NCBI RefSeq assembly: GCF_002286785.1 | Contig: NZ_MUJY01000090.1 | Coordinates: 1 to 64,000, forward strand | Direction of reading: 5' to 3' | DNA length: 64,000 nt | DNA from: Pseudomonas sp. PIC25 | GTDB taxonomy: Bacteria; Pseudomonadota; Gammaproteobacteria; Pseudomonadales; Pseudomonadaceae | Shown: positions 25,955 through 35,051 of the stretch, in pieces | Layout of the letters: the number at the start of each line of letters is the position of its first letter | How positions within the stretch are numbered: the first letter of the stretch is position 1 | Notes under the pieces: model-generated | What the model saw: the letters and a program-made list of their open reading frames with translations, nothing else | Told to the model about the DNA's origin: nothing | The model's database searches: none | Program-made: the position numbers and the translations under genes

Positions 25955-28159
25955 ATGACCACTCGACTCGATCTCCCGGAATTGCAGCAACCGTCCCGCC
26001 GGACCTTCCTGAAATCCGCCGGTGTCGCGGCCGCCGGTCTTCTGATCGGCTTCCAGTGGGTCGGTAGCGGAGGGCGCGCCATGGCCGCTACGCCGGCCGG
26101 CGATACCTTCGCGCCGAACGCCTTCCTGCGCATAGGTCCCGACGACAGCGTCACGGTCATCGCCAAGCACGTCGAGATGGGCCAGGGTGCCTATACCGGC
26201 ATCGCCACCATCGTCGCCGAGGAGCTGGATGCGGACTGGCGCAAGGTGCGAGTGGAAAGCGCGCCGGCCGACGCGGAGCGCTACGCCAACCTCGCCTGGG
26301 GCAAGATGCAGGGTACGGGCGGCAGTTCGGCGATGGCCAATTCCTGGATGCAGTTGCGCGAAGCCGGCGCCAAGGCACGGGCGATGCTGATCGCGGCGGC
26401 GGCTGCCGCCTGGAGCGTGCCGGTCTCCGAGTTGACCACCCGCGAGGGTGTGGTCCATCACGCGGCCAGCGGTCGCCAGGCCAGCTACGGTTCGCTCGCG
26501 GCTGCGGCATCGAAACTGCCGGTGCCGGAGAAAGTCACGCTGAAGTCGCCCGAGGAGTTCCGCCTGGTCGGCCGTCAGGCGCCGCGGGTCGATGCCGCGG
26601 CGAAGTCCGACGGCACTGCGCAGTTTACCCTCGACGTGACGATGCCCGGCATGCTGGTGGCGCTGTTGCAGCGGCCGCCGCAGTTCGGTGCGACGGTGAA
26701 ATCGTTCGATGCCTCGGCGGCCAAAGCGGTGCCGGGCGTGGTTTCGGTGGTACAGGTTCCGCGTGGCGTGGCGGTGGTCGCCCAGGGTTTCTGGGCGGCC
26801 AAGCAGGGGCGCGATGCGCTCAAGGTGGAGTGGGACGATGCCAAGGCGGAGAAACGTAGCAGCGATGAGATGCTTGCCGAGTACCGGCAGCTCGCCGAGA
26901 AGCCGGGCCTGCCGGCACGGGTGGAAGGCGATGCGGCCGCTGCGTTGTCCGGAGCGGCGAAGACGGTGTCGGCCAGCTATGAATTCCCCTACCTGGCGCA
27001 TGCGCCAATGGAGCCGCTGGATGCGGTGGTCAAGCTGACGGCGGACCGCTGCGAAATCTGGACCGGCGCGCAATTCCAGACCATCGACCAGGCGAACGCG
27101 GCGAAGACGGCCGGGCTCGAACCGCAGCAGGTGACGATCCACACCCTGTACGCCGGCGGCAGCTTCGGCCGGCGCGCCAATCCGGGTTCGGACTACATCG
27201 TCGAGGCGGTGTCCATCGCCAAGGCGCTGGGCGCCAACGGTACGCCGGTGAAGCTGCAATGGACCCGCGAGGACGACATCCACGGCGGGCTTTACCGGCC
27301 GATGTACGTGCACAAACTGGAGGCGGGCCTGGATGCAGAGGGCAAGCTCGTCGGCTGGCGGCACCGCATCGTCGGCCAATCGATTGTCGCCGGCACGCCG
27401 TTCGAGCCGGTGATGGTCAAGGAGGGCATCGATCACACCTCGGTGGAGGGTGCGGCGAACCTGCCCTATGCGATCCCGAACATGTCGGTGGAATTGACCA
27501 CCACCCAGGCCGGCGTGCCGGTGCTCTGGTGGCGGGTGGTCGGCAGTTCGCACACCGCCTTTGCGGTCGAGGCGTTCATCGACGAGGCCGCGCAGGCGGC
27601 CGGGCAGGACCCGTTCGCCTTCCGCCGTGCGCTGCTCGCGAAGCAGCCGCGCTTGCTCGGTGTGCTCGAACTGGCCGCCGAGAAAGCCGGCTGGGACCCA
27701 GCCAAGCCGCTGCCGAAAGGGCGCGGGCGTGGGATCGCGGTAGCCGAGGCGTTCAACACCTATGTCGCCCAGGTGGCGGAAGTGACGGTGGATGAGAAGG
27801 GCCAGGTCAAGGTGGATCGCGTGGTCTGCGCGGTGGACTGCGGCACGCCGATCAACCCGGACATCATCGCTGCGCAGATGGAGGGCGGCATCGGCTTCGG
27901 CCTCGGTGCGGTGATGCACAGTGCGATCACGCTGAAGGACGGCAAGGTCGAGCAGAACAATTTCGACGGCTACCAGGTACTGCGGATCGCCGAAATGCCC
28001 AAGGTCGAGGTGCATATCGTGCCGTCCGGCGAGGCGCCCACCGGGATCGGCGAGCCGGGCGTGGCCCCGGTCGGCCCGGCGGTGGCGAATGCGATCTTCG
28101 CCGCCACCGGCAAACGCGTGCATACGCTGCCGTTCCTGTCCCAGGGACGCCTGGCCTGA
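25955..28159 (+). CDS. Molybdopterin-binding large subunit, IorB-like
   Basis: 734 residues. A Tat signal is visible ([20 protein letters not shown] at about 14-33), so the folded enzyme is exported. The molybdopterin domain includes [19 protein letters not shown] near residue 73, [16 protein letters not shown] near 395, and the C-terminal [21 protein letters not shown] containing the catalytic Glu. There is no FAD subunit gene, so electrons probably go to a cytochrome. The substrate (N-heterocycle or aldehyde) is not decidable from sequence. Confidence 0.88.
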   Translation: MTTRLDLPELQQPSRRTFLKSAGVAAAGLLIGFQWVGSGGRAMAATPAGDTFAPNAFLRIGPDDSVTVIAKHVEMGQGAYTGIATIVAEELDADWRKVRVESAPADAERYANLAWGKMQGTGGSSAMANSWMQLREAGAKARAMLIAAAAAAWSVPVSELTTREGVVHHAASGRQASYGSLAAAASKLPVPEKVTLKSPEEFRLVGRQAPRVDAAAKSDGTAQFTLDVTMPGMLVALLQRPPQFGATVKSFDASAAKAVPGVVSVVQVPRGVAVVAQGFWAAKQGRDALKVEWDDAKAEKRSSDEMLAEYRQLAEKPGLPARVEGDAAAALSGAAKTVSASYEFPYLAHAPMEPLDAVVKLTADRCEIWTGAQFQTIDQANAAKTAGLEPQQVTIHTLYAGGSFGRRANPGSDYIVEAVSIAKALGANGTPVKLQWTREDDIHGGLYRPMYVHKLEAGLDAEGKLVGWRHRIVGQSIVAGTPFEPVMVKEGIDHTSVEGAANLPYAIPNMSVELTTTQAGVPVLWWRVVGSSHTAFAVEAFIDEAAQAAGQDPFAFRRALLAKQPRLLGVLELAAEKAGWDPAKPLPKGRGRGIAVAEAFNTYVAQVAEVTVDEKGQVKVDRVVCAVDCGTPINPDIIAAQMEGGIGFGLGAVMHSAITLKDGKVEQNNFDGYQVLRIAEMPKVEVHIVPSGEAPTGIGEPGVAPVGPAVANAIFAATGKRVHTLPFLSQGRLA

Positions 28160-28175
28160 TGGCGGGAGAACTGCG

Positions 28176-29366
28176 ATGACAGGTACCAGTGCACTGCTCG
28201 AGGCGATCCAGCGCGCCGAGCGGGCCGGCGAAGAATCGGTCCTGGCCACGGTGGTCAAGGTCGAGGGCTCGGCCTATCGGCGGCCGGGCGCGCGGATGCT
28301 TATCCCGCTCTATGGCGGTACGGTCGGCACCGTCAGCGGCGGCTGCCTGGAGGCCGAGCTGGCGAAGAAGGCCTGGTGGTTCACCGAGGCCGGTGTGCCC
28401 AGGGTGCGGCGCTACAGCACCGGCACCGACGAGTCGGATGACGAGCAGGAGCGCTCGCTGACCTTCGGCCTGGGCTGCAACGGTACTGTGCATGTGCTGC
28501 TCGAACGCCTGGTACCAGCGTCCTCGTCGCCGGTGGTCGAGCTGTTGCAACAGGTGCGCCGGAGCCAACTGCCTGGCGCCCTGGCCACGGTGATCTCCTC
28601 GTATCGCAATGCCCGCGTCCAGGTGGGCGACCGGCTGATGCTGGAGCCGTCCTGGCGCTTCGCCGGGCGGTTGTGGCATGCGGAGTTGGAGGAAGCAGTC
28701 CGTCGCGATCTGGCCGAGGTGCTGTCCCGGCAGCGCTCCGAGTTGCGCGTTTACAGCGATGTGCGGGGCGACATCGAAGTGTTCCTCGAATACGTGGCGC
28801 CGCAGGTTCGTCTGGTGGTCTTCGGCGGCGGTTACGACGCCCAGTCGCTGGTGCGCATGGCGAAAATGCTCGATTGGCATGTCACTGTGGTGGACGGTCG
28901 CACGCATTTCGCCCGCCCGGAACGCTTTCCCGAAGCCGATGCGGTGATCTGCGCCACACCCGGTGAGGCGCTGCTGTCGCTCGACGGTGCCGTCGTGCTG
29001 GTGATGAGCCACAGCTACAGCCAGGACCTCCGCTGGCTGCGCCAGACATTGCAGGCTTCTCCCGTCTACATCGGCCAACTGGGCCCACGCGACCGCACCC
29101 AGCGCTTGCTGGCGGAAATCGATCCGCAGGGTGCAGGCTTGCCGGGTCTGGACAGCCTGCATTACCCCATGGGCCTCGACCTCGGCGGCGACACACCGGA
29201 AAGCGTCGCGCTGGCAGCGCTGGGGGAAATCACCGCGGTGCTCAACCGGCGCGAAGGCGGCATGCTGAAACACCGTCGCGCGGCGATCCATCCGATCGAA
29301 GCGGCCACGGTGCGGACGCTGGACGCACCCCAGGCGGAGAAGCAGTCGCTGGCCGACCAAAGTTGA
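28176..29366 (+). CDS. XdhC-family molybdenum cofactor insertion protein
   Basis: 396 residues. The XdhC N-terminal part (EGSAYRRPGARMLI, GTVSGGCLEAEL near 55) and a C-terminal Rossmann domain (VFGGGYDAQSLVRMAKMLDW, around 220) are clear. These proteins bind molybdenum cofactor and help sulfurate and insert it into partner hydroxylases. The position directly after the IorB-like gene marks it as the dedicated maturation factor. GGCGGGAGAACTGCG precedes the ATG. Confidence 0.88.
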   Translation: MTGTSALLEAIQRAERAGEESVLATVVKVEGSAYRRPGARMLIPLYGGTVGTVSGGCLEAELAKKAWWFTEAGVPRVRRYSTGTDESDDEQERSLTFGLGCNGTVHVLLERLVPASSSPVVELLQQVRRSQLPGALATVISSYRNARVQVGDRLMLEPSWRFAGRLWHAELEEAVRRDLAEVLSRQRSELRVYSDVRGDIEVFLEYVAPQVRLVVFGGGYDAQSLVRMAKMLDWHVTVVDGRTHFARPERFPEADAVICATPGEALLSLDGAVVLVMSHSYSQDLRWLRQTLQASPVYIGQLGPRDRTQRLLAEIDPQGAGLPGLDSLHYPMGLDLGGDTPESVALAALGEITAVLNRREGGMLKHRRAAIHPIEAATVRTLDAPQAEKQSLADQS

Positions 29367-29494
29367 GCCCTGGATACAGGGCCGCGATGCGGTCCGGGTT
29401 TTGCCTCCCATCGACGTTCCCGATGCCGAGCGGCCTGTAACAACGGGCCGCCTCGTTCGTCCCCTGAATGGGGGCGCATCCGAGGAGGTGTCAG

Positions 29495-29773
29495 ATGAAA
29501 TCGATACTGAGTGTACTGATGGCGTTGGCCATGACGGGCACGACCATGGTGTGGGCCGAGGACGGTGGCGAGCGGCTGGGCGAGTGGCGGATGAAGCAGC
29601 AGATGCTGACCGGTCAGCGGATGACCGTCGACCACTCCGAGCGTTTCGCGCAATTACTGGAAGAACAGCCTACGGCGGCGGGGCCGATGACGGAGATGTC
29701 CATGCCGCCGACCGAGCCGCGCTACCGCTCGCCGATCCTGGAAGACCGGGCACGCTACGGCAGCATGAAGTGA
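29495..29773 (+). CDS. Small exported protein, unknown
   Basis: 92 residues, signal peptide MKSILSVLMALAMTGTTMVWA, then a polar segment with no Cys and several Met-Pro motifs (MTEMSMPPTEP). GAGGAGG stands 6 bases before the ATG. No family recognised. Its position after the XdhC gene, 128 bases on, could make it the last gene of the hydroxylase operon or an independent one. Confidence 0.65.
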   Translation: MKSILSVLMALAMTGTTMVWAEDGGERLGEWRMKQQMLTGQRMTVDHSERFAQLLEEQPTAAGPMTEMSMPPTEPRYRSPILEDRARYGSMK

Positions 29774-29872
29774 CGAACCGGGGAGGGGACGCCAACCATG
29801 CGGCGTTCCCCATCCGAGGCACACGGACGTGCCGCCCATTCGGCTTGCCGTCCGGTCGCCCCGAACCCTGGT

Positions 29873-31888
29873 TTAGACCGCCAGCAGGCGATCGCGCAGC
29901 TTCTGGATTTCGTCGCGCACCTGCGCCGCGGCTTCGAACTCCAAGTCGCGGGCCAACTGGTACATCTTTTCTTCCAATTGGCGGATGCGCTTGTTGATCT
30001 CGCTGGGTGAGCGCAGTTCGCTCTCGTAGCGGGCGCTTTCTTCCGCCGCCTTGGCCATGCCGCGCCGCTTGTTACTTCTCGAGCCGGGGACGGTGGCACC
30101 TTCCAGGATGTCCTGCACGTCCTTCTTGACGCCCTTCGGCACGATGCCATGGGCTTCGTTGAAGGCGATCTGTTTGTTCCGTCGCCGCTCGGTCTCGTCG
30201 ATGGCGCGCTGCATCGAGCCGGTGATGTTATCCGCGTAGAGAATCGCCTTGCCATGCAGGTTGCGCGCCGCCCGGCCGATGGTCTGGATCAACGAGCGTT
30301 CGGAGCGCAGGAAGCCTTCCTTGTCCGCGTCCAGGATCGCCACGAGGGAGACTTCCGGCATGTCCAGGCCTTCGCGCAGCAAGTTGATGCCGACCAGCAC
30401 GTCGAAGGCGCCGGTGCGCAGGTCGCGGATGATTTCCACCCGCTCGACGGTATCGATGTCCGAGTGCAGGTAGCGCACCCGCACGTCGTGGTCGGCCAAG
30501 TAGTCGGTCAGGTCCTCGGCCATGCGTTTGGTCAGGGTGGTGACCAGCACCCGCTGGTCCACTGCGACGCGCTTGCGGATCTCGGACAGCAGGTCGTCCA
30601 CCTGGGTGGTGGCCTTGCGGACTTCGATCTCCGGGTCGACCAGGCCGGTCGGGCGGACCACCTGCTCGATCACCCGTCCAGCATGCTCGGCTTCGTAGGG
30701 GCCGGGCGTCGCCGAGACGAAGATGGTCTGCGGACTGATCGCCTCCCATTCGTCGAAGCGCAGCGGACGGTTGTCCAGCGCGGAGGGCAGACGGAAGCCG
30801 TATTCCACCAGGGTTTCCTTGCGCGAACGGTCGCCTTTGAACATGGCGCCGACCTGCGGCACCGTGACGTGGGATTCGTCGATGACCAGCAGCGCATTAG
30901 CCGGCAGGTAGTCATAGAGGGTCGGCGGCGGCTCGCCTGGCGCCCGGCCGGAGAGGTAGCGCGAGTAGTTCTCGATGCCGTTGCAGTAGCCCAGCTCGAG
31001 GATCATCTCCAGGTCGAAGCGGGTGCGTTGCTCCAGACGTTGCGCCTCCACCAGCTTGTTCTGGTTGCGCAGGTGCTCGAGGCGGTCGCGCAGCTCCGCC
31101 TTGATCTGGTCGACGGCCTCCAGCAGGGTCTCGCGGGGTGTGGCGTAGTGTGTCTTCGGGTAGAAGGTGAAGCGCGGCAGCTTGCGGATCACCTCTCCAG
31201 TCAGCGGATCGAAGGCCGCCAGGCTTTCCACTTCGTCGTCGAACAGCTCGACACGAATCGCCTCCAAGTCGGATTCCGCCGGGAAGATGTCGATCACGTC
31301 ACCGCGCACGCGAAAGGTGGCGCGGGCGAAGTCCATGTCGTTGCGGGTGTATTGCAGCTCGGCCAGCCGGCGGAGCAGGGCGCGCTGGTCCATTTTGTCG
31401 CCCCGGTCGATGTGCAGCACCATCTTCAGGTAGGCATCGGGGCTGCCCAGGCCGTAAATGGAGGAAACGGTGGCGACGATGATTGCGTCCGGCCGCTCCA
31501 GCAGCGCCTTGGTCGCCGACAGACGCATCTGCTCGATGTGATCGTTGATCGAGGCGTCCTTCTCGATGTAGGTGTCCGAGGAGGGGACGTAGGCTTCCGG
31601 CTGGTAGTAGTCGTAATAGGAAACGAAGTACTCGACCGCATTGTTCGGGAAGAAGGACTTGAACTCGCCGTAGAGCTGCGCCGCCAGGGTCTTGTTCGGT
31701 GCCAGCACCAGGGTCGGCCGCTGCACCTGGGCGATGACGTTGGCGATGCTGAAGGTCTTGCCGGAGCCGGTCACGCCCAGCAGCGTCTGGTGCGAGAGCC
31801 CGGCTTCCAGCCCTTCGACCATCTGGCGGATGGCTTCCGGCTGGTCGCCGGCCGGCTTGTAGCGGGTGACGAGTTGGAACTCGGACAT
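29873..31888 (-). CDS. uvrB: UvrB, excinuclease ABC subunit B
   Basis: 671 residues, the normal length. Walker [11 protein letters not shown] is near residue 39, the beta-hairpin region [12 protein letters not shown] near 92-103, the helicase motif [11 protein letters not shown] near 337, and the C-terminal UVR motif ([25 protein letters not shown]) at the end. UvrB verifies damage handed over by UvrA and recruits UvrC. I looked for a LexA box in the 220 bases upstream and saw none. The gene diverges from the aminotransferase gene. Confidence 0.97.
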   Translation of the reverse strand: MSEFQLVTRYKPAGDQPEAIRQMVEGLEAGLSHQTLLGVTGSGKTFSIANVIAQVQRPTLVLAPNKTLAAQLYGEFKSFFPNNAVEYFVSYYDYYQPEAYVPSSDTYIEKDASINDHIEQMRLSATKALLERPDAIIVATVSSIYGLGSPDAYLKMVLHIDRGDKMDQRALLRRLAELQYTRNDMDFARATFRVRGDVIDIFPAESDLEAIRVELFDDEVESLAAFDPLTGEVIRKLPRFTFYPKTHYATPRETLLEAVDQIKAELRDRLEHLRNQNKLVEAQRLEQRTRFDLEMILELGYCNGIENYSRYLSGRAPGEPPPTLYDYLPANALLVIDESHVTVPQVGAMFKGDRSRKETLVEYGFRLPSALDNRPLRFDEWEAISPQTIFVSATPGPYEAEHAGRVIEQVVRPTGLVDPEIEVRKATTQVDDLLSEIRKRVAVDQRVLVTTLTKRMAEDLTDYLADHDVRVRYLHSDIDTVERVEIIRDLRTGAFDVLVGINLLREGLDMPEVSLVAILDADKEGFLRSERSLIQTIGRAARNLHGKAILYADNITGSMQRAIDETERRRNKQIAFNEAHGIVPKGVKKDVQDILEGATVPGSRSNKRRGMAKAAEESARYESELRSPSEINKRIRQLEEKMYQLARDLEFEAAAQVRDEIQKLRDRLLAV

Positions 31889-32019
31889 GACGGACCTCGA
31901 AGATTGACCGTGCGGGCAGGTTTGCCGTGGTTGGCGACCGCTGATCGCGCATTGCTCCGCTCAGGCTGAAAAGCCAGGAAAACTCCCGACAGCATATCGC
32001 AGCCAGGACGCATGGCCGC

Positions 32020-32025
32020 TATAAT
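32020..32025 (+). promoter_or_regulatory. Probable -10 element of the aminotransferase gene
   Basis: A perfect TATAAT lies 84 bases before the aminotransferase start in a GC-rich background. No good -35 is visible 17 bases upstream, so the assignment rests on the -10 alone. Confidence 0.4.
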
Positions 32026-32108
32026 ACGGCCCCGTTTGCGCAACGCTCCAGCGCCCATCCGCGGGAGTGTTGCATGGCCTCCCACCTCTCTCTTCGAGCT
32101 TCCCCGAC

Positions 32109-33305
32109 ATGAGTTTGTTCTCCGCCGTAGAAATGGCTCCTCGCGACCCCATTCTGGGCCTCAATGAAGCATTCAATGCCGATACCCGTGCCACCAAGGT
32201 GAACCTGGGCGTGGGCGTGTACTACAACGAAGAGGGCAGGATTCCGCTGTTGCGCGCGGTAGCGGAGGCTGAGAAAGCCCGTATCGCTGCCCACGCGCCG
32301 CGCGGCTACCTGCCGATCGAAGGCATCGCGGCTTATGACCAGGCCGTGCAGACCCTGCTGTTCGGTGCCGGCTCGGCACTGCTGAGCGAAGGTCGCGTGG
32401 TCACGGCCCAGGCCCTCGGCGGCACCGGTGCCCTGAAGGTCGGAGCGGATTTCCTCAAGCGCCTGCTGCCGGAGTCGGTCGTCGCCATCAGCGACCCGAG
32501 CTGGGAAAACCACCGCGCGCTGTTCGAGTCCGCCGGCTTCCCGGTGCAGAACTACCGCTACTACGACGGCGCCACCCACGGCGTGAACCGTGCCGGCATG
32601 CTGGACGACCTGAAGGCGCTGCCCGCGCGTTCCGTGGTGGTGCTGCATGCCTGCTGCCACAATCCGACCGGTGTCGACCTCGGCCTTGACGACTGGAAAG
32701 CCGTGCTCGACGTCCTGCGCGAGCGGGAGCACGTACCGTTCCTCGACATCGCCTACCAGGGCTTCGGCGACGGCATCGAGGAAGATGCGGCGGCGGTGCG
32801 CCTGTTCGCCGAATCCGGCCTGCCGTTCTTCGTGTCCAGCTCGTTCTCCAAGTCCTTCTCGCTGTACGGCGAGCGGGTCGGCGCGCTGTCCATCGTCACC
32901 GGCTCCAAGGATGAAGCCACGCGCGTGCTGTCGCAGCTCAAGCGCGTCATCCGCACCAATTACTCCAACCCGCCGACCCACGGCGCCACCGTGGTCGCCA
33001 GCGTGTTGAACAGCGCGGAACTGCGTGCCCTGTGGGAAGAAGAGTTGGGTGAGATGCGCGAACGCATCCGCGGCATGCGCATGGCCATGGTCGAGCAACT
33101 GGCCGCCCTGGGCGCCAAGCGCGACTTCAGCTTCGTCGCCCGCCAGCGTGGCATGTTCTCCTACTCCGGCCTGAGCGCCGAGCAGGTGGAGCGTCTGAAG
33201 AGCGAGTTCGGCATCTACGCCGTCAGCACCGGCCGCATTTGCGTCGCCGCCCTGAACCGCAGCAATCTGGAAAGCGTTACCCGGGCCATCGCCCAGGTAC
33301 TCTGA
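32109..33305 (+). CDS. tyrB: Aromatic/aspartate-type aminotransferase
   Basis: 398 residues of class I PLP aminotransferase fold. It begins MSLFSAVEMAPRDPILGLNEAF, shows ACCHNPTGVDL near residue 180, and has the PLP Lys in SSSFSKSFSLYGERVGAL (about 244-255). These match the TyrB/aspartate aminotransferase subgroup that interconverts aromatic amino acids or aspartate with their keto acids. In Pseudomonas this gene lies next to uvrB and a tRNA-Asn gene, as here. The symbol is by similarity; phhC is a close alternative. Confidence 0.88.
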   Translation: MSLFSAVEMAPRDPILGLNEAFNADTRATKVNLGVGVYYNEEGRIPLLRAVAEAEKARIAAHAPRGYLPIEGIAAYDQAVQTLLFGAGSALLSEGRVVTAQALGGTGALKVGADFLKRLLPESVVAISDPSWENHRALFESAGFPVQNYRYYDGATHGVNRAGMLDDLKALPARSVVVLHACCHNPTGVDLGLDDWKAVLDVLREREHVPFLDIAYQGFGDGIEEDAAAVRLFAESGLPFFVSSSFSKSFSLYGERVGALSIVTGSKDEATRVLSQLKRVIRTNYSNPPTHGATVVASVLNSAELRALWEEELGEMRERIRGMRMAMVEQLAALGAKRDFSFVARQRGMFSYSGLSAEQVERLKSEFGIYAVSTGRICVAALNRSNLESVTRAIAQVL

Positions 33306-33313
33306 AAAATGCT

Positions 33314-33350
33314 GGGGAAGTCTCGCTGTCACGCTTGACTTCCCCTTTTT
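33314..33350 (+). terminator. Rho-independent terminator after the aminotransferase gene
   Basis: GGGGAAGTC (33314-33322) and GACTTCCCC (33337-33345) form a perfect 9-bp stem, followed by five T residues. It separates the aminotransferase from the tRNA gene 25 bases on. Confidence 0.9.
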
Positions 33351-33374
33351 AATCAGTAGGATACGCCCCGTTGT

Positions 33375-33450
33375 TCCGCGATAGCTCAGTCGGTAGAGCA
33401 AATGACTGTTAATCATTGGGTCCCTGGTTCGAGTCCAGGTCGCGGAGCCA
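33375..33450 (+). tRNA. tRNA-Asn (anticodon GTT)
   Basis: A 76-base cloverleaf: acceptor TCCGCGA pairs with TCGCGGA, the D-loop is GCTCAGTCGGTAGAGC, the anticodon loop CTGTTAA has GTT, the T-arm is CTGGTTCGAGTCCAG, and the 3' end GCCA encodes CCA. The gene is intact, yet its last 18 bases plus two following A's are repeated at 54591-54610, marking it as the attachment site of the island. Confidence 0.97.
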
Positions 33451-33452
33451 AA
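33433..33452 (+). repeat. attL: left direct repeat of the genomic island
   Basis: GTCCAGGTCGCGGAGCCAAA covers the tRNA-Asn 3' end and is repeated exactly at 54591-54610. With one mismatch the match extends six further bases. The tRNA side keeps the complete gene, as usual for tyrosine-recombinase islands. Confidence 0.92.
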
Positions 33453-33456
33453 TTCA

Positions 33457-33480
33457 AAGCCTAATCAATCGATTAGGCTT
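33457..33480 (+). terminator. Perfect hairpin just inside the left island end
   Basis: AAGCCTAATC-AATC-GATTAGGCTT is a perfect 10-bp stem with a 4-base loop starting seven bases after the tRNA. It may end tRNA transcription now that the original terminator has been displaced, although the following T-run is poor. It could also be an integrase arm site. Confidence 0.5.
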
Positions 33481-33598
33481 CTCTCCCGCCCTCTGGCTCG
33501 CATCGGTGGCTTGTAACCGGTGAAGCAGGAGGGTGAGGCGTTTTTGCAAAGTATATGGGCGATCGCTCCCATGGATTACCCGCGCAGCCTTTGATGGT

Positions 33599-33853
33599 CC
33601 ATCCCACCAGTACTTGTGCGCCTGCACAGGCCTCCCGTAGCAGATCGGGCTGATCGTTATCGCCTCCGATTACTGCCTGGCGTGCCGGATGGGGAAAGTA
33701 CAGGTAGTCGCGGCTACGCAGCAGACGGCTTCCGTAAGGAACGTCCAGGCCCTTGTGCAACTGTCCCCAGATTGGTCCACGCTCGATGCCTTCGGCGGCG
33801 AGCTTATCGGTATCTAGGCTCGGTGCCAGACCCTGCCCTGCCTCTCGTGAATG
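33599..33853 (-). pseudogene. RNase Z/MBL-fold hydrolase fragment
   Basis: Read on the minus strand the frame gives LAAEGIERGPIWGQLHKGLDV and later QAVIGGDNDQPDLLREACAGAQVLV. These resemble an internal stretch of RNase Z-like metallo-beta-lactamase proteins, where a GDND motif precedes VLVHEATY. Here the match breaks off at VLV and the frame runs on into unrelated sequence. There is no start codon and the metal-binding HxHxDH region is missing. It is a relic, either cargo or part of a gene lost during island decay. Confidence 0.5.
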
Positions 33854-33885
33854 CTCGCTGCCAAAAGAGTACCGTCCCTAGCTAC

Positions 33886-35037
33886 TTAAAATGCGCTCCG
33901 GTCATAGTGATAACGAACCTGGTGCGCCTCGGTTGGCAAGGGGACCTCCCACTTGAACAGCATTCTTCGGATGTCGTCGTTGCGCAGGCTGGTATCCCGA
34001 CTGGTGTTACGCCGATAGATCTCCTTCTCAGGCATTTCCAAGTACTCGATCTGAGTGTTCGCCTGGTATGCGTACAACAGGTCTAGGGTCTTTTTCCTCA
34101 TTTGCGCCGATAGGTGCGTTGAGTTCCAAACGAAGGGTCTTTTCTCGCGCAGTAGTATTTTTGCCTGATCGATTGCGAGGTGGGCTGCGGCCCCTTCGTT
34201 CTCGCCATGACGTAGGCCTAGCGCCTCGCGGGCGTCGTCGAATGAGATCACCGGGAGATCCGGGTGGTGTTTGGCCACCCAGGTATTTTTGCCACTGGCG
34301 GGCATGCCAGATAGCACAATGACGCGAGAGCCTTCCGGCTCATGCAGTGAGTAATCGGGGTGTACCCGGGCGCCGCGGAAATATTGGACCCTGGTGTAGT
34401 CATCTACGAATGCACGCGGCTCGTAAAGGCAGCCTTCTTCTGCGGCCAACTCTCGGAACAGTTCTATCTCGTCAAGAGCCCCTTGTTTCCCTTCGTAGAG
34501 GCGTCCTTGCATGTCTGCTTCAGCGATTGCGCACAACATCCAGACGGGGAGTTCCCAAGACAACTTGTGCAGGATGAACTCCGGACTCTGGCCGTTGCGG
34601 TTACCCGAAAGCGCGAAGAACGGGAGCTGATGCACTGAGATGATTCGGCAGATCTGCTCCCGTAGTGCAAATGGCACGCCTGCCCGCCAAAGCAGTAGGC
34701 GTGAATCTACGGCGCCTCGACGTGAGTGGCCTGGTTGCCCGATCCGGCCAGTTTCAGTATCAACCACCGTTGTGTCCGGCTTCGAGATGTCGTGTAGCAG
34801 AGCCGAGATGAACAGCACAAAGCGTTGTTCCTCTGTCGCTTGCTGGTAGGTCGGTTGAGCGAGCAGCGCCTCAACTACCATGCAGGTGTGAGTCCACACA
34901 TCACCCTCGGCGTGGTAGTAAGGGTCCTGAGGCGTACTCGCCAGCCGAGATAAGGCCGGAATGGCTTCCAGGCACTCCTTCGCGTCGAAGCGTTGACCGG
35001 GTGATGGCACCAGCCCTTTCAGTTGTCGCATGTCCAT
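33886..35037 (-). CDS. HD-Pnk-like RNA end-healing enzyme (HD phosphoesterase plus kinase)
   Basis: 383 residues in two domains. The N-terminal HD domain carries His50, His82-Asp83 (SALLHDISKP), His104 and His136. The C-terminal polynucleotide-kinase-like P-loop is GMPASGKNTW (244-253), then ISFDDARE and a lid with RRNTSR. This is the architecture of Runella-type HD-Pnk, which removes 2',3'-cyclic phosphates and phosphorylates 5'-OH ends. The P-loop has Asn where Ser/Thr/Asp is usual. AGGAG stands 9 bases before the chosen ATG, 14 bases after the RNA ligase stop, so the two form an operon. Confidence 0.82.
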   Translation of the reverse strand: MDMRQLKGLVPSPGQRFDAKECLEAIPALSRLASTPQDPYYHAEGDVWTHTCMVVEALLAQPTYQQATEEQRFVLFISALLHDISKPDTTVVDTETGRIGQPGHSRRGAVDSRLLLWRAGVPFALREQICRIISVHQLPFFALSGNRNGQSPEFILHKLSWELPVWMLCAIAEADMQGRLYEGKQGALDEIELFRELAAEEGCLYEPRAFVDDYTRVQYFRGARVHPDYSLHEPEGSRVIVLSGMPASGKNTWVAKHHPDLPVISFDDAREALGLRHGENEGAAAHLAIDQAKILLREKRPFVWNSTHLSAQMRKKTLDLLYAYQANTQIEYLEMPEKEIYRRNTSRDTSLRNDDIRRMLFKWEVPLPTEAHQVRYHYDRSAF

Positions 35038-35051
35038 GTCTCGTGTTCTCC

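Noticed and set aside
25802-28258. An 818-codon minus-strand open frame opposite the IorB-like gene
   Set aside because: The plus-strand Tat-exported molybdenum enzyme explains the region; the antisense product is His/Arg-rich without domains.
30149-31969. A 606-codon plus-strand open frame opposite uvrB
   Set aside because: It is a mirror of the conserved uvrB coding sequence.
31889-32108. A LexA (SOS) box upstream of uvrB
   Set aside because: No CTGTATAT-like palindrome was found in the shared upstream region, so SOS control is not claimed.
33616-34086. A 156-codon plus-strand open frame at the left island end
   Set aside because: It overlaps the RNase Z-like relic and the 3' end of the HD-Pnk-like gene on the other strand and has no recognisable features.
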